Under the pieces are notes generated by a model. It was not told the DNA's origin, made no database searches, and worked only from the letters and a program-made list of their open reading frames with translations. From DATKIY01 sp963726755 (GTDB taxonomy: Bacteria > Actinomycetota > Actinomycetes > JAHEKZ01), in assembly GCA_963726755.1 (NCBI GenBank), contig CAVSDB010000003.1:496001-560000 (forward strand): 64,000 nt of DNA, written 5' to 3'. Every line of letters starts with the position of its first letter. Within the stretch, counting starts at the first letter, position 1. Below are positions 1 through 8,206 of this stretch, one piece after another. The position numbers were made by a program, and so were the translations under genes.

Positions 1-550
1 GCTTGCCTTCACGCGCTCCCTGCGTCAGGTTGCGACCGAACTGGTCGAGGACGAGAGACGACGACGGCGCGTTCTCGCCCTGAGGACCACCGGCGGTTGC
101 CGGCTCTTTGCCCTGGTATCCGGAGAGAAGTTGGATGACCTGCTGGCGAACCCGGTTCAGGTCGGCGCCGAGCTTGACTAGAACTTGCGCAGCGACACCC
201 TCACCTTCGCGGATGAGACCGAGCAGGATGTGTTCGGTGCCGATGTAGTTGTGACCAAGTTGCAGCGCCTCGCGTAGCGATAGCTCAAGAACCTTCTTGG
301 CACGCGGTGTGAACGGGATGTGTCCCGATGGAGCCTGCTGGCCCTGACCGATGATTTCCTCGACCTGTTGCCGCACGGCTTCAAGCGAGATGCCGAGTGA
401 CTCCAGCGCCTTGGCCGCAACGCCTTCACCCTCGTGGATGAGACCCAAGAGGATGTGCTCGGTCCCGATGTAGTTGTGGTTCAACATCCGGGCCTCTTCT
501 TGGGCCAGGACAACCACCCGCCGAGCGCGGTCGGTAAAGCGTTCGAACAT
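1..550 (-). CDS. clpC: ATP-dependent Clp protease ATPase ClpC, N-terminal part
   Basis: This is the first 183 codons of the Clp/Hsp100 unfoldase that feeds substrates to ClpP; the rest lies beyond the window. The protein begins MFERFTDRARR and shows the double Clp N domain: the motif HNYIGTEHILLGLI occurs twice, near residues 25 and 100, as a diverged internal duplication. The linker after the second repeat is reached, but no Walker box is in view. The ATG at 550 is supported by a GAGGAAGAGG ribosome site just upstream. The order clpC-lsr2-lysS matches mycobacteria. An inverted repeat lies 24 bases upstream of the start (574-595). Confidence 0.95.
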   Translation of the reverse strand, partial: MFERFTDRARRVVVLAQEEARMLNHNYIGTEHILLGLIHEGEGVAAKALESLGISLEAVRQQVEEIIGQGQQAPSGHIPFTPRAKKVLELSLREALQLGHNYIGTEHILLGLIREGEGVAAQVLVKLGADLNRVRQQVIQLLSGYQGKEPATAGGPQGENAPSSSLVLDQFGRNLTQGAREGK

Positions 551-573
551 GTCGCCTCTTCCTCGTCGAGCGG

Positions 574-595
574 GTGATCAATCGGGACCGATCAC
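574..595. promoter_or_regulatory. Inverted repeat upstream of clpC
   Basis: A 22-bp dyad has outer arms GTGATC and GATCAC. Nested inside it is a second dyad, ATCGG/CCGAT, with a 2-bp centre. It starts 24 bases before the clpC ATG, so it could be an operator or a leader hairpin. It does not match the ClgR or HspR/HAIR motifs as I know them. No factor can be assigned. Confidence 0.35.
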
Positions 596-769
596 ATACT
601 CAAATGCTAACCCTGTCGCACGTTGCTTTCTGCCTGGCGCTCACCCAAGTGGGCGATGTCCGCCAAGGGCGTACCTATCCAACGTCGGCGCGTTGAGGGA
701 CGTTCCGTAGGGGTGGGCCACATTCCTACGCCGTGAGCGAACGAGTTCGGCGATTCGCCTGCCTGGCGA

Positions 770-1090
770 CTACTGGCTCGCTTCGAACTTTGCGGTGACA
801 TCAGCCGGGATTCGGCCGCGCTCGTTCACCTGAATGCCGTGTTCACGCGCCCAAGCACGGATTTGCGCACTCTTGCCCGTTCGGTTTGAAGATCGTTGGC
901 GGCGCACACCGGTTCGGCCCGCCTTACGGGCATGCTCGACGTAGGGGCCGAATGCGGCACGGAGCCGTGATGCATTTGCTGAGGACAGGTCGATCTCATA
1001 GGACACGCCATCCAGGGCAAACGTCAGCGTCTCTTGGGCATCTCCACCGTCAATATCGTCGATGAGTACGACCTGGACTTTCTGCGCCAT
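770..1090 (-). CDS. lsr2: Lsr2 family nucleoid-associated protein
   Basis: Lsr2 is the actinobacterial H-NS analogue: it binds AT-rich DNA in the minor groove, bridges it and silences transferred genes. The 106-residue product has the family layout. The N-terminal dimerisation part starts MAQKVQVVLIDDIDGG, a basic linker follows, and the C-terminal DNA-binding domain contains the RGR hook (NERGRIPADV). The start at 1090 is chosen over an in-frame ATG 13 codons upstream because AGAGGAGA lies just before it and family members begin MAQKV. It sits next to clpC as in mycobacteria but appears to have its own promoter. A small stem-loop (5-bp stem, 755-769) directly follows the stop and may be a weak terminator. 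Confidence 0.96.
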   Translation of the reverse strand: MAQKVQVVLIDDIDGGDAQETLTFALDGVSYEIDLSSANASRLRAAFGPYVEHARKAGRTGVRRQRSSNRTGKSAQIRAWAREHGIQVNERGRIPADVTAKFEASQ

Positions 1091-1364
1091 GTGATCTCCT
1101 CTGAATTCTGCAATTAATGACGGGCCCACCGAGTCTAAGCGGTCCGCAACATTCTCTATCAGGCATTCCCCACCGCGAACATTTGTGCAGGATTACGCAT
1201 TCCTGCGTCCCATTTCGCACACGAATCCCCCTCCGCGTGCGAAGTTGACCGTTGGGATGCTCTATTTCGCACAGTTGTTCGGGCGCGACCTCGTTGGTCA
1301 GCCCGGGATGCCAACGGGCGCGTCAGCCTGACAACCGAAGATCGCCTCGGCATAGAGTGGGCGC

Positions 1365-1844
1365 ATGACCGCAGTGCGTATCGAGGCGCTTAGCCCGACT
1401 GACGAGCGTTCCCAGTTGGCGATCACGACATTTCTTAACGAGATGGTCGAACGCGTCGGGGCCGACGTTCTTGAGATCGACGTTGCACAAGAGGCACGCG
1501 AGGACCTCGGGAGGAACTTCTTCGTCGTCGCTCTGGACGACCGCGACAACGTGGTGGGTTGCGGCTCGTTGCGGCAGATCGGGGCCAACGTTGGACAGAT
1601 CCGACGGATGTGGGTCAACCCGGTCCTTCGCGGACGCAGTATCGGACGTCGGCTGCTGGCGGCCCTTGAGGGCGCAGCGGCAGTGGCTGGATTCGACCTC
1701 ATCCGACTCGAGGTTTACGAGAACCTGACCGAGGCGATTTTGCTTTTCGAGACAAGCGGCTATCAGCAGGTGGAACCCTTCGAGGAGTCGCCACCAGACC
1801 TGCGTGCCTACGAACGCCGGATCATCACGTTCTCGGGCACCTGA
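1365..1844 (+). CDS. GNAT family N-acetyltransferase
   Basis: A 159-residue single-domain acetyltransferase of the GNAT fold. The acetyl-CoA pyrophosphate-binding motif A is visible as RRMWVNPVLRGRSIGRRLL, near residues 85-105, with the R-G-x-x-I-G turn. A following helix and a YENLTEAILLFETSGY segment, typical of motif B, complete the domain. Nothing identifies the acceptor substrate. It points towards argA (minus strand), so the two are convergent and only 10 bases apart. The 274-base gap between lsr2 and this gene contains three copies of TTCGCAC/GTGCGAA that may be regulatory. Confidence 0.8.
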   Translation: MTAVRIEALSPTDERSQLAITTFLNEMVERVGADVLEIDVAQEAREDLGRNFFVVALDDRDNVVGCGSLRQIGANVGQIRRMWVNPVLRGRSIGRRLLAALEGAAAVAGFDLIRLEVYENLTEAILLFETSGYQQVEPFEESPPDLRAYERRIITFSGT

Positions 1845-1854
1845 GGCTCAAGTA

Positions 1855-2355
1855 CTAGAACTTCAGCAGCATCCGAGCGTTACCCAAAGTGTTGGGCTTG
1901 ACGCGCTCGAGTCCTAGGAATTCGGCAACGCCCTCGTCGTACGACTGAAGCAATTCCTCGTAGACGTCGTGCGAAACTGGCGCACCATCGATTTCTGAGA
2001 ATCCGTGCTTAGTGAAGAAGTCCACCTCGAACGTCAAACAGAAGACTCTGCTCAGCCCCACATGGCGGGCTTGTTGCAATAACCGACGCAAAAGCAGGTC
2101 GCCGATACCCTTTCCGCGATGGGACTTGTCGACCGCCAAAGTACGAACCTCGCCGAGGTCCTCCCACAACACATGCAGCGCGCCACATCCCACGACTGAA
2201 CCGTCCAATTCCGCCACGTAAAACTCCTGGACGTCCTCGAACAACGTGACTGTGGCCTTCGACAGCAGAATGCGCTCCTCGGAGTACTCGTCGATCAGAC
2301 GGCGCACAACGCGGACGTCAGACGTCCGGGCGTCACGTATCACTACCGACGACAT
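1855..2355 (-). CDS. argA: Amino-acid (glutamate) N-acetyltransferase, ArgA-like
   Basis: A 166-residue GNAT protein resembling the short stand-alone N-acetylglutamate synthase of actinobacteria (the type represented by M. tuberculosis Rv2747), which starts arginine biosynthesis. Visible features are VRTLAVDKSHRGKGIGDLLL, with the R-G-x-G-x-G acetyl-CoA loop near residues 80-90, and the C-terminal FFTKHGFSEID segment usual for ArgA. It lacks the amino-acid-kinase domain of classical ArgA. It follows lysS by 7 bases on the same strand and so is probably the last gene of the panC-coaX-lysS run. The arginine role is inferred from family resemblance. Confidence 0.72.
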   Translation of the reverse strand: MSSVVIRDARTSDVRVVRRLIDEYSEERILLSKATVTLFEDVQEFYVAELDGSVVGCGALHVLWEDLGEVRTLAVDKSHRGKGIGDLLLRRLLQQARHVGLSRVFCLTFEVDFFTKHGFSEIDGAPVSHDVYEELLQSYDEGVAEFLGLERVKPNTLGNARMLLKF

Positions 2356-2362
2356 GGGTAGA

Positions 2363-3871
2363 TCACTCCGGCTTAACGAGAGGGAACAAGATCGTGTCGC
2401 GGATACCCAATCCGGTGAGGTTCATGATCAGGCGGTCAATCCCCATGCCCTGTCCCCCAGCCGGGGGCATCCCGTACTCGAGGGCACGCAGGAAGTCCTC
2501 GTCCATCTGCATCGCCTCTTCGTCACCGCCAGCTGCACGCAACGACTGCTGGTAGAAGCGGTCACGCTGGTCAATGGGGTCAATCAGTTCGGAGTAGCCG
2601 GTTCCCTGCTCGGCTCCCCAACACACCAAGTCCCACTTCTCAGCGAGTCGCGGATCGTCGCGATGTAGCCGAGTCAGCGGCGCATTGTTCTTGGGGAAAT
2701 CGCGATAGAACACCGGCGTCGTTGTCTTGCTCTCGACCAATTCGACATACAACTCCTCGAGCAGTGTCTCGGTGTCTGTCCCCGCCGGCTCGGCAAGCCC
2801 GTGGTTATCGGCGTACTTACGCAACTTGGCCGCAGGTGTGTCGAGGGAGACTTCCTCTCCCAACGCTTCACTCAGTGCTCCGAGCATCGTCTTCACCGGC
2901 CACTCGCCAGACAGGTCGTACTCGTGAACCTCGCCGTCGGACTCAACGCGCCGAGCAACCGCTGACCCGAACACCGCGGTGGCGGCCTCTTGCATAAGTT
3001 CCTGGGTCAGCACTCGCATCGTGTCGTAGTCGCCATACGCCTCATACATTTCAAGCATGGTGAACTCGGGGTTGTGTGACGAGTCGGCCCCTTCGTTACG
3101 GAAGTTGCGATTGATCTCAAAGACCTTCTCCACGCCGCCGACGAGCAACCGCTTCAGGTAGAGCTCAGGTGCGATGCGCAGGTACAGCGGCATGTCGTAC
3201 GCGTTGATGTGCGTCTCGAACGGACGGGCGTTGGCGCCACCGTGCATCACTTGCAACATCGGAGTCTCTACTTCAGTGAAGCCACGGCGGTGCAATGACT
3301 CGCGAAGGCTTCGGACCACCGTCGAACGCAGGTAGAGCATGTCGCGCGCCTCGCGGCGAACGATGAGATCTACGTAGCGCTGCCGAACTCGTGCTTCCGG
3401 GTCGCTAAGCCCTGCATGCTTCTCTGGCAGCGGTCGCAGGCACTTGCTGGTGATCGTGAAGTCATCTGCGAGCAGGCTGAGTTCTCCTCGCTTACTGGTG
3501 ATGACTTCGCCAGTGACTCCGACGTGATCACCTAGATCGACGTCGGACTTCCATCGCTGCAACGCGCTTTCACCTGAGGCATCCAGCGTCAACATGACCT
3601 GCAGATCGGCGTCGGCGTCACGGATCGAGGCGAAGATAATCTTTCCGCTCACCCGATTGAGAATGACTCGACCAGTGATCGCTGCTCGATGACCAGTCGT
3701 GACGTCTACACCAAGGTCTCCGAACTTCTCGCGTAGCGCCGAAATCGTCGTCGTTCGGTCGTATCCAAATGCATATGGATCGCTACCTCCCGCACGCATC
3801 CGCTGCAATTTCTCACGACGGATCTGGACCTGCTCAGGCAGGTCATCAGGAGGCGGCGTGGCGTCACTCAT
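2363..3871 (-). CDS. lysS: Lysyl-tRNA synthetase, class II
   Basis: Charges tRNA-Lys with lysine in the cytoplasm. The 502-residue length is standard for bacterial class II LysRS. An N-terminal OB-fold anticodon-binding domain (about residues 55-160) is followed by the catalytic domain. Motif 2 is seen as FRNEGADSSHNPEFTMLEMY, and motif 3 as GMGIDRLIMNLTG with its ATP-binding arginine near the C terminus. The frame is uninterrupted. It lies in a minus-strand run with coaX 37 bases upstream and argA 7 bases downstream, as in the mycobacterial lsr2-lysS neighbourhood. Confidence 0.97.
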   Translation of the reverse strand: MSDATPPPDDLPEQVQIRREKLQRMRAGGSDPYAFGYDRTTTISALREKFGDLGVDVTTGHRAAITGRVILNRVSGKIIFASIRDADADLQVMLTLDASGESALQRWKSDVDLGDHVGVTGEVITSKRGELSLLADDFTITSKCLRPLPEKHAGLSDPEARVRQRYVDLIVRREARDMLYLRSTVVRSLRESLHRRGFTEVETPMLQVMHGGANARPFETHINAYDMPLYLRIAPELYLKRLLVGGVEKVFEINRNFRNEGADSSHNPEFTMLEMYEAYGDYDTMRVLTQELMQEAATAVFGSAVARRVESDGEVHEYDLSGEWPVKTMLGALSEALGEEVSLDTPAAKLRKYADNHGLAEPAGTDTETLLEELYVELVESKTTTPVFYRDFPKNNAPLTRLHRDDPRLAEKWDLVCWGAEQGTGYSELIDPIDQRDRFYQQSLRAAGGDEEAMQMDEDFLRALEYGMPPAGGQGMGIDRLIMNLTGLGIRDTILFPLVKPE

Positions 3872-3908
3872 GGCGTAAGGCTAGCGACGCACTCGACACG
3901 GGCGTGCA

Positions 3909-4688
3909 TCACTCGGTGTTGCGATCGAAGACGAGTTTGAGACCTCGCAGCGTTAACCACGGATCGTGCTCATCCACCAACTCGGTCTCAGCCAGGACGA
4001 GGGGTGCCAGTCCTCCTGTCGCGATGACCGTTACCTCTTCCGGGTCGGTTGCCAACTCGATCCGCATCCGACGGACGATGCCGTCGACCTGACCAGTGAA
4101 GCCAAACAGAATTCCCGACTGCAGCGCCTCGACAGTATTTCTGCCAATAACCGAGCGAGGTTTGGCGAGTTCGACCTTGCGTAGTTGAGCACCGCGAGCA
4201 CCGAGCGCCTCGACTGAAATCTCGATCCCCGGCGCGATAGCACCACCGATGTATTCACCCCTCGCGGTCACAGCGTCGAACGTGGTAGCCGTACCGAAGT
4301 CGACGACGATCGCTGGTCCGCCGTACAGCGTCGCTGCAGCCAGCGAGTTGATGATGCGGTCGCTGCCAACCTCTTTGGGGTTGTCGGTAAGGATCGGCAC
4401 TCCGGTTCGGACCCCTGGCTCGACCACCACTACCGGTACGTCGCTGTAGTAACGAGTGCACATCAGCCGGGTCTCGTGCAGCGCCGCAGGCACCGTCGAG
4501 CACAGAGCTACTCCGGTGACTTTGGCCAATCCGTCCCTAAACTGACCAAGCAGCGAGGTGAACAGCACGGCCAGTTCATCTGCCGTTCTGGTGTCGTACG
4601 TGGCCAGTCGCCAAGTGTGAAGAAGCTCGTCGTCTTCAAACAGACCTAGCACTGTTTGGGTGTTACCGATATCGATCGTCAGTAGCAC
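3909..4688 (-). CDS. coaX: Type III pantothenate kinase
   Basis: Phosphorylates pantothenate, the first committed step to coenzyme A, with an ASKHA-fold kinase that is not feedback-inhibited by CoA. The 259-residue protein begins with the phosphate-1 motif DIGNTQTVLG (residues 6-15). It also carries the adenosine-side motif VVDFGTATTFDAV near residue 128 and GGAIAPGIEIS downstream. It sits 3 bases after panC, so two CoA-pathway genes are cotranscribed. panD, which lies between them in M. tuberculosis, is absent here. Confidence 0.96.
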   Translation of the reverse strand: MLLTIDIGNTQTVLGLFEDDELLHTWRLATYDTRTADELAVLFTSLLGQFRDGLAKVTGVALCSTVPAALHETRLMCTRYYSDVPVVVVEPGVRTGVPILTDNPKEVGSDRIINSLAAATLYGGPAIVVDFGTATTFDAVTARGEYIGGAIAPGIEISVEALGARGAQLRKVELAKPRSVIGRNTVEALQSGILFGFTGQVDGIVRRMRIELATDPEEVTVIATGGLAPLVLAETELVDEHDPWLTLRGLKLVFDRNTE

Positions 4689-4691
4689 GGT

Positions 4692-5561
4692 CTAGGACTC
4701 CCTCTCATCGGCGCCGATGGTCAAGCGCATGTTGTCGATCAGCCGGGTACTCCCGACAAAGGCGGCGACAACAAGCAACGCGTCATCCACGTGGTCGTTG
4801 GAGACCGCCGAGAAGGTCCGAGGATCGACCAATCGCAAATAGTCGACCTTCACATCAGGTTCCTGGTCGAGCGAACGCCGCGCAGCTTCGAGCACTGCAA
4901 CTGGGCCGGCGACGGCGGCACCAGCGCCAGCGACCAACGAGCGATACAGCGAACAGGCCGCCAGTCGATCGGCGCTAGACAGGTAGGTATTGCGACTGGA
5001 CAGCGCCAGTCCGTCATCGGCGCGCACGGTAGGGACGGCCACGATCTCGACGCCGAAGTCCAGGTCGGTGACCATCTGCTGTATCAGCCACAGTTGTTGT
5101 GCGTCCTTCTGCCCGAAGTAGGCCAATCTCGGGGAAGTCAGGTGCAACAACTTGGCGACGACAGTGAGGACACCATCGAAGTGACCCGGCCGACTATCAC
5201 CCTCGAGCACATCACCTATTGGTCCGGCAGCCACCCGAACCAGCGGCTCGCCGACTGGGTAGATGACGTCGGGCATCGGAGCGAACAACACGTCAACCTG
5301 TTCCGACTCGCACAGCGTGAGATCTGCGGCGAACGTGCGTGGGTATTTGTCGAGGTCCTCGCCAGGAGCGAACTGCAATGGGTTGAGGAAGTCCGTCACG
5401 ATCACCACGTCAGCACGTTCGCGAGCTTGTCGAATCAACTCGGCATGTCCGGCGTGAAGCGCCCCCATCGTCATCACGACGGCGACCGAACTGCCAGATC
5501 GTTCAATCGCCGTCGAACGAAACTCGGCGAGTTCTGCCCTCGTACGAGCTACCACCGTCAT
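4692..5561 (-). CDS. panC: Pantothenate synthetase
   Basis: Condenses pantoate and beta-alanine, using ATP, to form pantothenate. The 289-residue sequence has the nucleotidyl-transferase HxGH motif (MGALHAGHAEL, near residue 34), FLNPLQF, the FGQKD loop near residue 160 and RADDGLALSSRN, which closes the ATP site. Its ATG overlaps the stop of the upstream DUF2520 gene by an ATGA junction, which implies translational coupling. coaX follows. The beta-alanine supplier PanD is not in this window. Confidence 0.97.
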   Translation of the reverse strand: MTVVARTRAELAEFRSTAIERSGSSVAVVMTMGALHAGHAELIRQARERADVVIVTDFLNPLQFAPGEDLDKYPRTFAADLTLCESEQVDVLFAPMPDVIYPVGEPLVRVAAGPIGDVLEGDSRPGHFDGVLTVVAKLLHLTSPRLAYFGQKDAQQLWLIQQMVTDLDFGVEIVAVPTVRADDGLALSSRNTYLSSADRLAACSLYRSLVAGAGAAVAGPVAVLEAARRSLDQEPDVKVDYLRLVDPRTFSAVSNDHVDDALLVVAAFVGSTRLIDNMRLTIGADERES

Positions 5562-6472
5562 CGGTCGTCACCCGCCTCACTCAGTACATCGAGCAGTGCC
5601 GCGGCCGCTTCGTCGTTCAGTAAGCCAATGCGCTCAGCGCGGTGTGCGGTAAGCGTTGCGAGTGCGATGTACGCAGCCTGAGTCTCGCTGGACGCTTCGC
5701 CTATATCTGCGACATGCCGCTGAACGGTTCCTACGTCACCGCGGGCAACCGGTCCGGTGAGGGCGCCATCGCCGATGCGAAGCGCGTTGTCGAGAGAAGC
5801 GTGCAGGAGTGGGTCGAGGACACGTTCAGGTTCGTCGATGCCGCTCATGCGCAGCAGTTCCATCGATGAGGTGACCAGGGTGATCAAGTGATTCGAGGCA
5901 TGGGCTAGCGCTGCGTGGTAGAGGCCGCGCATCTCTTCACGCACGTGCACGGGCTCACCACCGATCTCGAGGACCAGGGCATCGGCGATCGGCACGAACG
6001 CGGGGAGGGCGGTCACACCGAAGACGCAACCGGGAAGCCGCGACAAGTCGAGCGACGTCCCGGTAAATGTCATGACGGGATGCAACGCCAAGCCGACCGC
6101 CCCAGCGGCGGTCGCCGGCTCAAGGACGCCGACCCCGAAGCGTCCACTGGTGTGCGCAACGATCTGACCGTTGCGAAACGAACCGGTGGCCGCCAGCCCG
6201 CGCACTAGGTCGGGGAGTTGGTCGTCGGGCACCGTCAGCAGAACGAGGTCGCTTCGTTCACAGACGTCAGGCGGCGCGACGATCGCGGCATCGGGGAGCA
6301 TCGCCCCCGCCCTGGTACGCGAAACATCGGAGACGGCTGACACCGCAACGACTCGGTGTTCGGCAGCCTCAAGTGCGGCTCCGAGGACGGCACCAACCCG
6401 TCCGGCTCCGACCACGCCAACGCGAAGCCGCCCCGGGCGCGGGGCGACAGTGGGCGTTGACTGATCAGTCAC
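5558..6472 (-). CDS. Rossmann-like and DUF2520 domain-containing protein
   Basis: A predicted NAD(P)-binding oxidoreductase-like protein conserved beside panC in actinobacteria (position of M. tuberculosis Rv3603c). The Rossmann loop GVVGAGRVGAVLG opens the N-terminal domain. HTSGRFG and ALHPVMTF, typical of the family, follow near the domain border. The C-terminal DUF2520 helical domain contains the conserved GLYHAALAHASNHL helix. The GTG at 6472 puts 14 residues ahead of the Rossmann strand; an ATG at 6571 would add 33 residues with no visible conservation. The reaction is unknown. Its place suggests a link to pantothenate or CoA supply, but this is only inference. Confidence 0.85.
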   Translation of the reverse strand: MTDQSTPTVAPRPGRLRVGVVGAGRVGAVLGAALEAAEHRVVAVSAVSDVSRTRAGAMLPDAAIVAPPDVCERSDLVLLTVPDDQLPDLVRGLAATGSFRNGQIVAHTSGRFGVGVLEPATAAGAVGLALHPVMTFTGTSLDLSRLPGCVFGVTALPAFVPIADALVLEIGGEPVHVREEMRGLYHAALAHASNHLITLVTSSMELLRMSGIDEPERVLDPLLHASLDNALRIGDGALTGPVARGDVGTVQRHVADIGEASSETQAAYIALATLTAHRAERIGLLNDEAAAALLDVLSEAGDDR

Positions 6473-6645
6473 AGAACATTCACGGAGCGTTCCAGTCCTT
6501 GCGGGGTACCGGACGGCGGACAGCCCCACCCTAACCACAATCCTAAGAACGACGCGCTCTCCCGCATACACGCAGCAAACTCCGCATTCATCCTGTGGAA
6601 ATCCGGCCCCAAGCTCTTTCTGCGAAGGCTGGGTAACGTTCCGGG

Positions 6646-7701
6646 GTGACCAATCGCGAGGAACTAGTGCCGTGGTCGGTGGCTATGAACGACGCCCTCT
6701 ACGGCCCTGACGGGTTCTACCGACGCGGCGAGGTGCCGGCCGAGCACTTCCGCACCAACGTGCACGTCTCGACGCAGTTCGCAGCTGCCGTCGCACAACT
6801 GGTCCTAACCGTTGACGAGCTCCTGGGTCAGCCAGCCGTGCTGGACATCGTCGACGTCGGCGCAGGCGAAGGCGAACTCCTCTCCCGACTCCTCGATGAA
6901 CTCCCGCCAAGTCTGGCGAGGCGGACCAACCTCGCAGCGGTCGAAGTTCGCCCGCGACCACCGGAACTCGACAGTTCGATCAGCTGGCAACCCGAGATCC
7001 CCGACGGCATCGTCGGTGTGTTACTCGCCAACGAGTGGCTCGACAACATCCCAATCGACGTCATCAAACGCCCGTCGGACGGCGGCTCCCTCCGATACGT
7101 CGTGGTTGACACCACGAACGGTCACGAAGAACTCGGAGCGGAAGCCTCGGACCAAGATCGCGAGTGGCTCGAACGTTGGTGGCCACTGTTGGACGACGAC
7201 GCGGCCGGAGTAGCGGAGATCGGTACCAGCAGAGATGCGGCGTGGGCCAATGCGGTGACGTCGGTCGATCGTGGACTGGCTCTCGCCGTTGACTACTCGC
7301 ACACGAAGGATGAACGTCGGACCGGCCGGTACACATCGGGCACGCTGGTCGGATTCCGCAGCGGCCAGCTTGTGACGCCCATCCCGGACGGTTCCTGCGA
7401 TCTCACTGCGCACGTCGCGCTCGACGCATGCATGTCTGCCGGGGTGAAGGCAGGTGCAACCGAGTCGGTGCTGACGACACAGCGTCGGGCGCTGCGATCA
7501 CTGGGCATCGACGCTGGACGTCCCCCCATCGCGATGGCCACTTCTGACCCAGCCGCATACGTAACCGCGTTGTCCCGAGCCAGTGAAGCAGCCGAACTCA
7601 TCGACGCGGACGGACTCGGTACGTTCGGCTGGTTAGTACAGGTCAAGGAAATCCCGATGCCGCCTCAATTCAGCCGGTTGAACGACGACGCCACGCTATG
7701 A
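6646..7701 (+). CDS. SAM-dependent methyltransferase, MidA-like (COG1565)
   Basis: A 351-residue protein of the family whose eukaryotic member NDUFAF7/MidA methylates a complex I subunit. The glycine-rich SAM motif is VDVGAGEGELLSRLL near residue 70. The family-typical LLANEWLDNIPIDV (N-E-x-x-D-N/A-x-P) follows near residue 125. Translation starts at a GTG. It is divergent from the DUF2520-panC run. A nearby orphan nuoD makes a link to NADH-dehydrogenase-type proteins tempting, but nothing in the sequence proves the substrate. Its last 32 bases overlap the convergent membrane gene downstream. Confidence 0.82.
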   Translation: MTNREELVPWSVAMNDALYGPDGFYRRGEVPAEHFRTNVHVSTQFAAAVAQLVLTVDELLGQPAVLDIVDVGAGEGELLSRLLDELPPSLARRTNLAAVEVRPRPPELDSSISWQPEIPDGIVGVLLANEWLDNIPIDVIKRPSDGGSLRYVVVDTTNGHEELGAEASDQDREWLERWWPLLDDDAAGVAEIGTSRDAAWANAVTSVDRGLALAVDYSHTKDERRTGRYTSGTLVGFRSGQLVTPIPDGSCDLTAHVALDACMSAGVKAGATESVLTTQRRALRSLGIDAGRPPIAMATSDPAAYVTALSRASEAAELIDADGLGTFGWLVQVKEIPMPPQFSRLNDDATL

Positions 7702-8206
7702 ATCCTGCAAGGGCGACGGACAGAATCACGCCCGGCACAAACCACAAGGCAAAGTCAGCAGCCCAGTCCCTCAATACGTACCGGGTCCCCCAGCTCGGAA
7801 CGTCGGGTCCGAAGACCCACGTGTCATTGGCACACGTGAACTTGTAGCTAGCGTCGGCTGACGCTGTGATGCGCTGCGTCGGCGCGAAGGTTCCGCCAAA
7901 GAGGCTGACCGTCGATGCTGAGTCGAGCCTCTCGACGTTGGGTGGCGCCACGTCTGTCGGGGCAATTACTTTGCATTGTTCCGGCAATCTCGGATTGCGA
8001 TGAGCAGTCGAGCGATAAAGCACGATCGGGTCGCCTGCGTTTAGCTTCTTGTCGAACGTGACGAGCATCGCGCGGCTGCCTGACGTCCAAGTGACACCGA
8101 ACAGTCCGCGAACGTTGCTGCCAAACCCGAATGCAGCACCAGCCATCCCGCAGAACAAAATGAGCGCCGCCAAGACGTACCAGGCCTCGCTCGGTTTACG
8201 CCTCAT
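7670..8206 (-). CDS. Hypothetical membrane protein with two transmembrane segments
   Basis: A 178-residue protein I do not recognise. A hydrophobic segment at the N terminus (YVLAALILFCGMAGAAFGFG) and another near the C terminus (LWFVPGVILSVALAGFIAW) flank an extracytoplasmic domain of about 110 residues. Two cysteines (in EQCKV and FTCAN) could form a disulfide. A start five codons upstream (8221) is possible. It overlaps the end of the bPH2-domain gene upstream, so the two are probably cotranscribed, and it overlaps the convergent methyltransferase gene by 32 bases. Confidence 0.6.
   Translation of the reverse strand: MRRKPSEAWYVLAALILFCGMAGAAFGFGSNVRGLFGVTWTSGSRAMLVTFDKKLNAGDPIVLYRSTAHRNPRLPEQCKVIAPTDVAPPNVERLDSASTVSLFGGTFAPTQRITASADASYKFTCANDTWVFGPDVPSWGTRYVLRDWAADFALWFVPGVILSVALAGFIAWRRRSTG

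Noticed and set aside
607..801. Small frame between clpC and lsr2
   Set aside because: No ribosome site or recognisable protein; it overlaps the end of lsr2 and the clpC leader.
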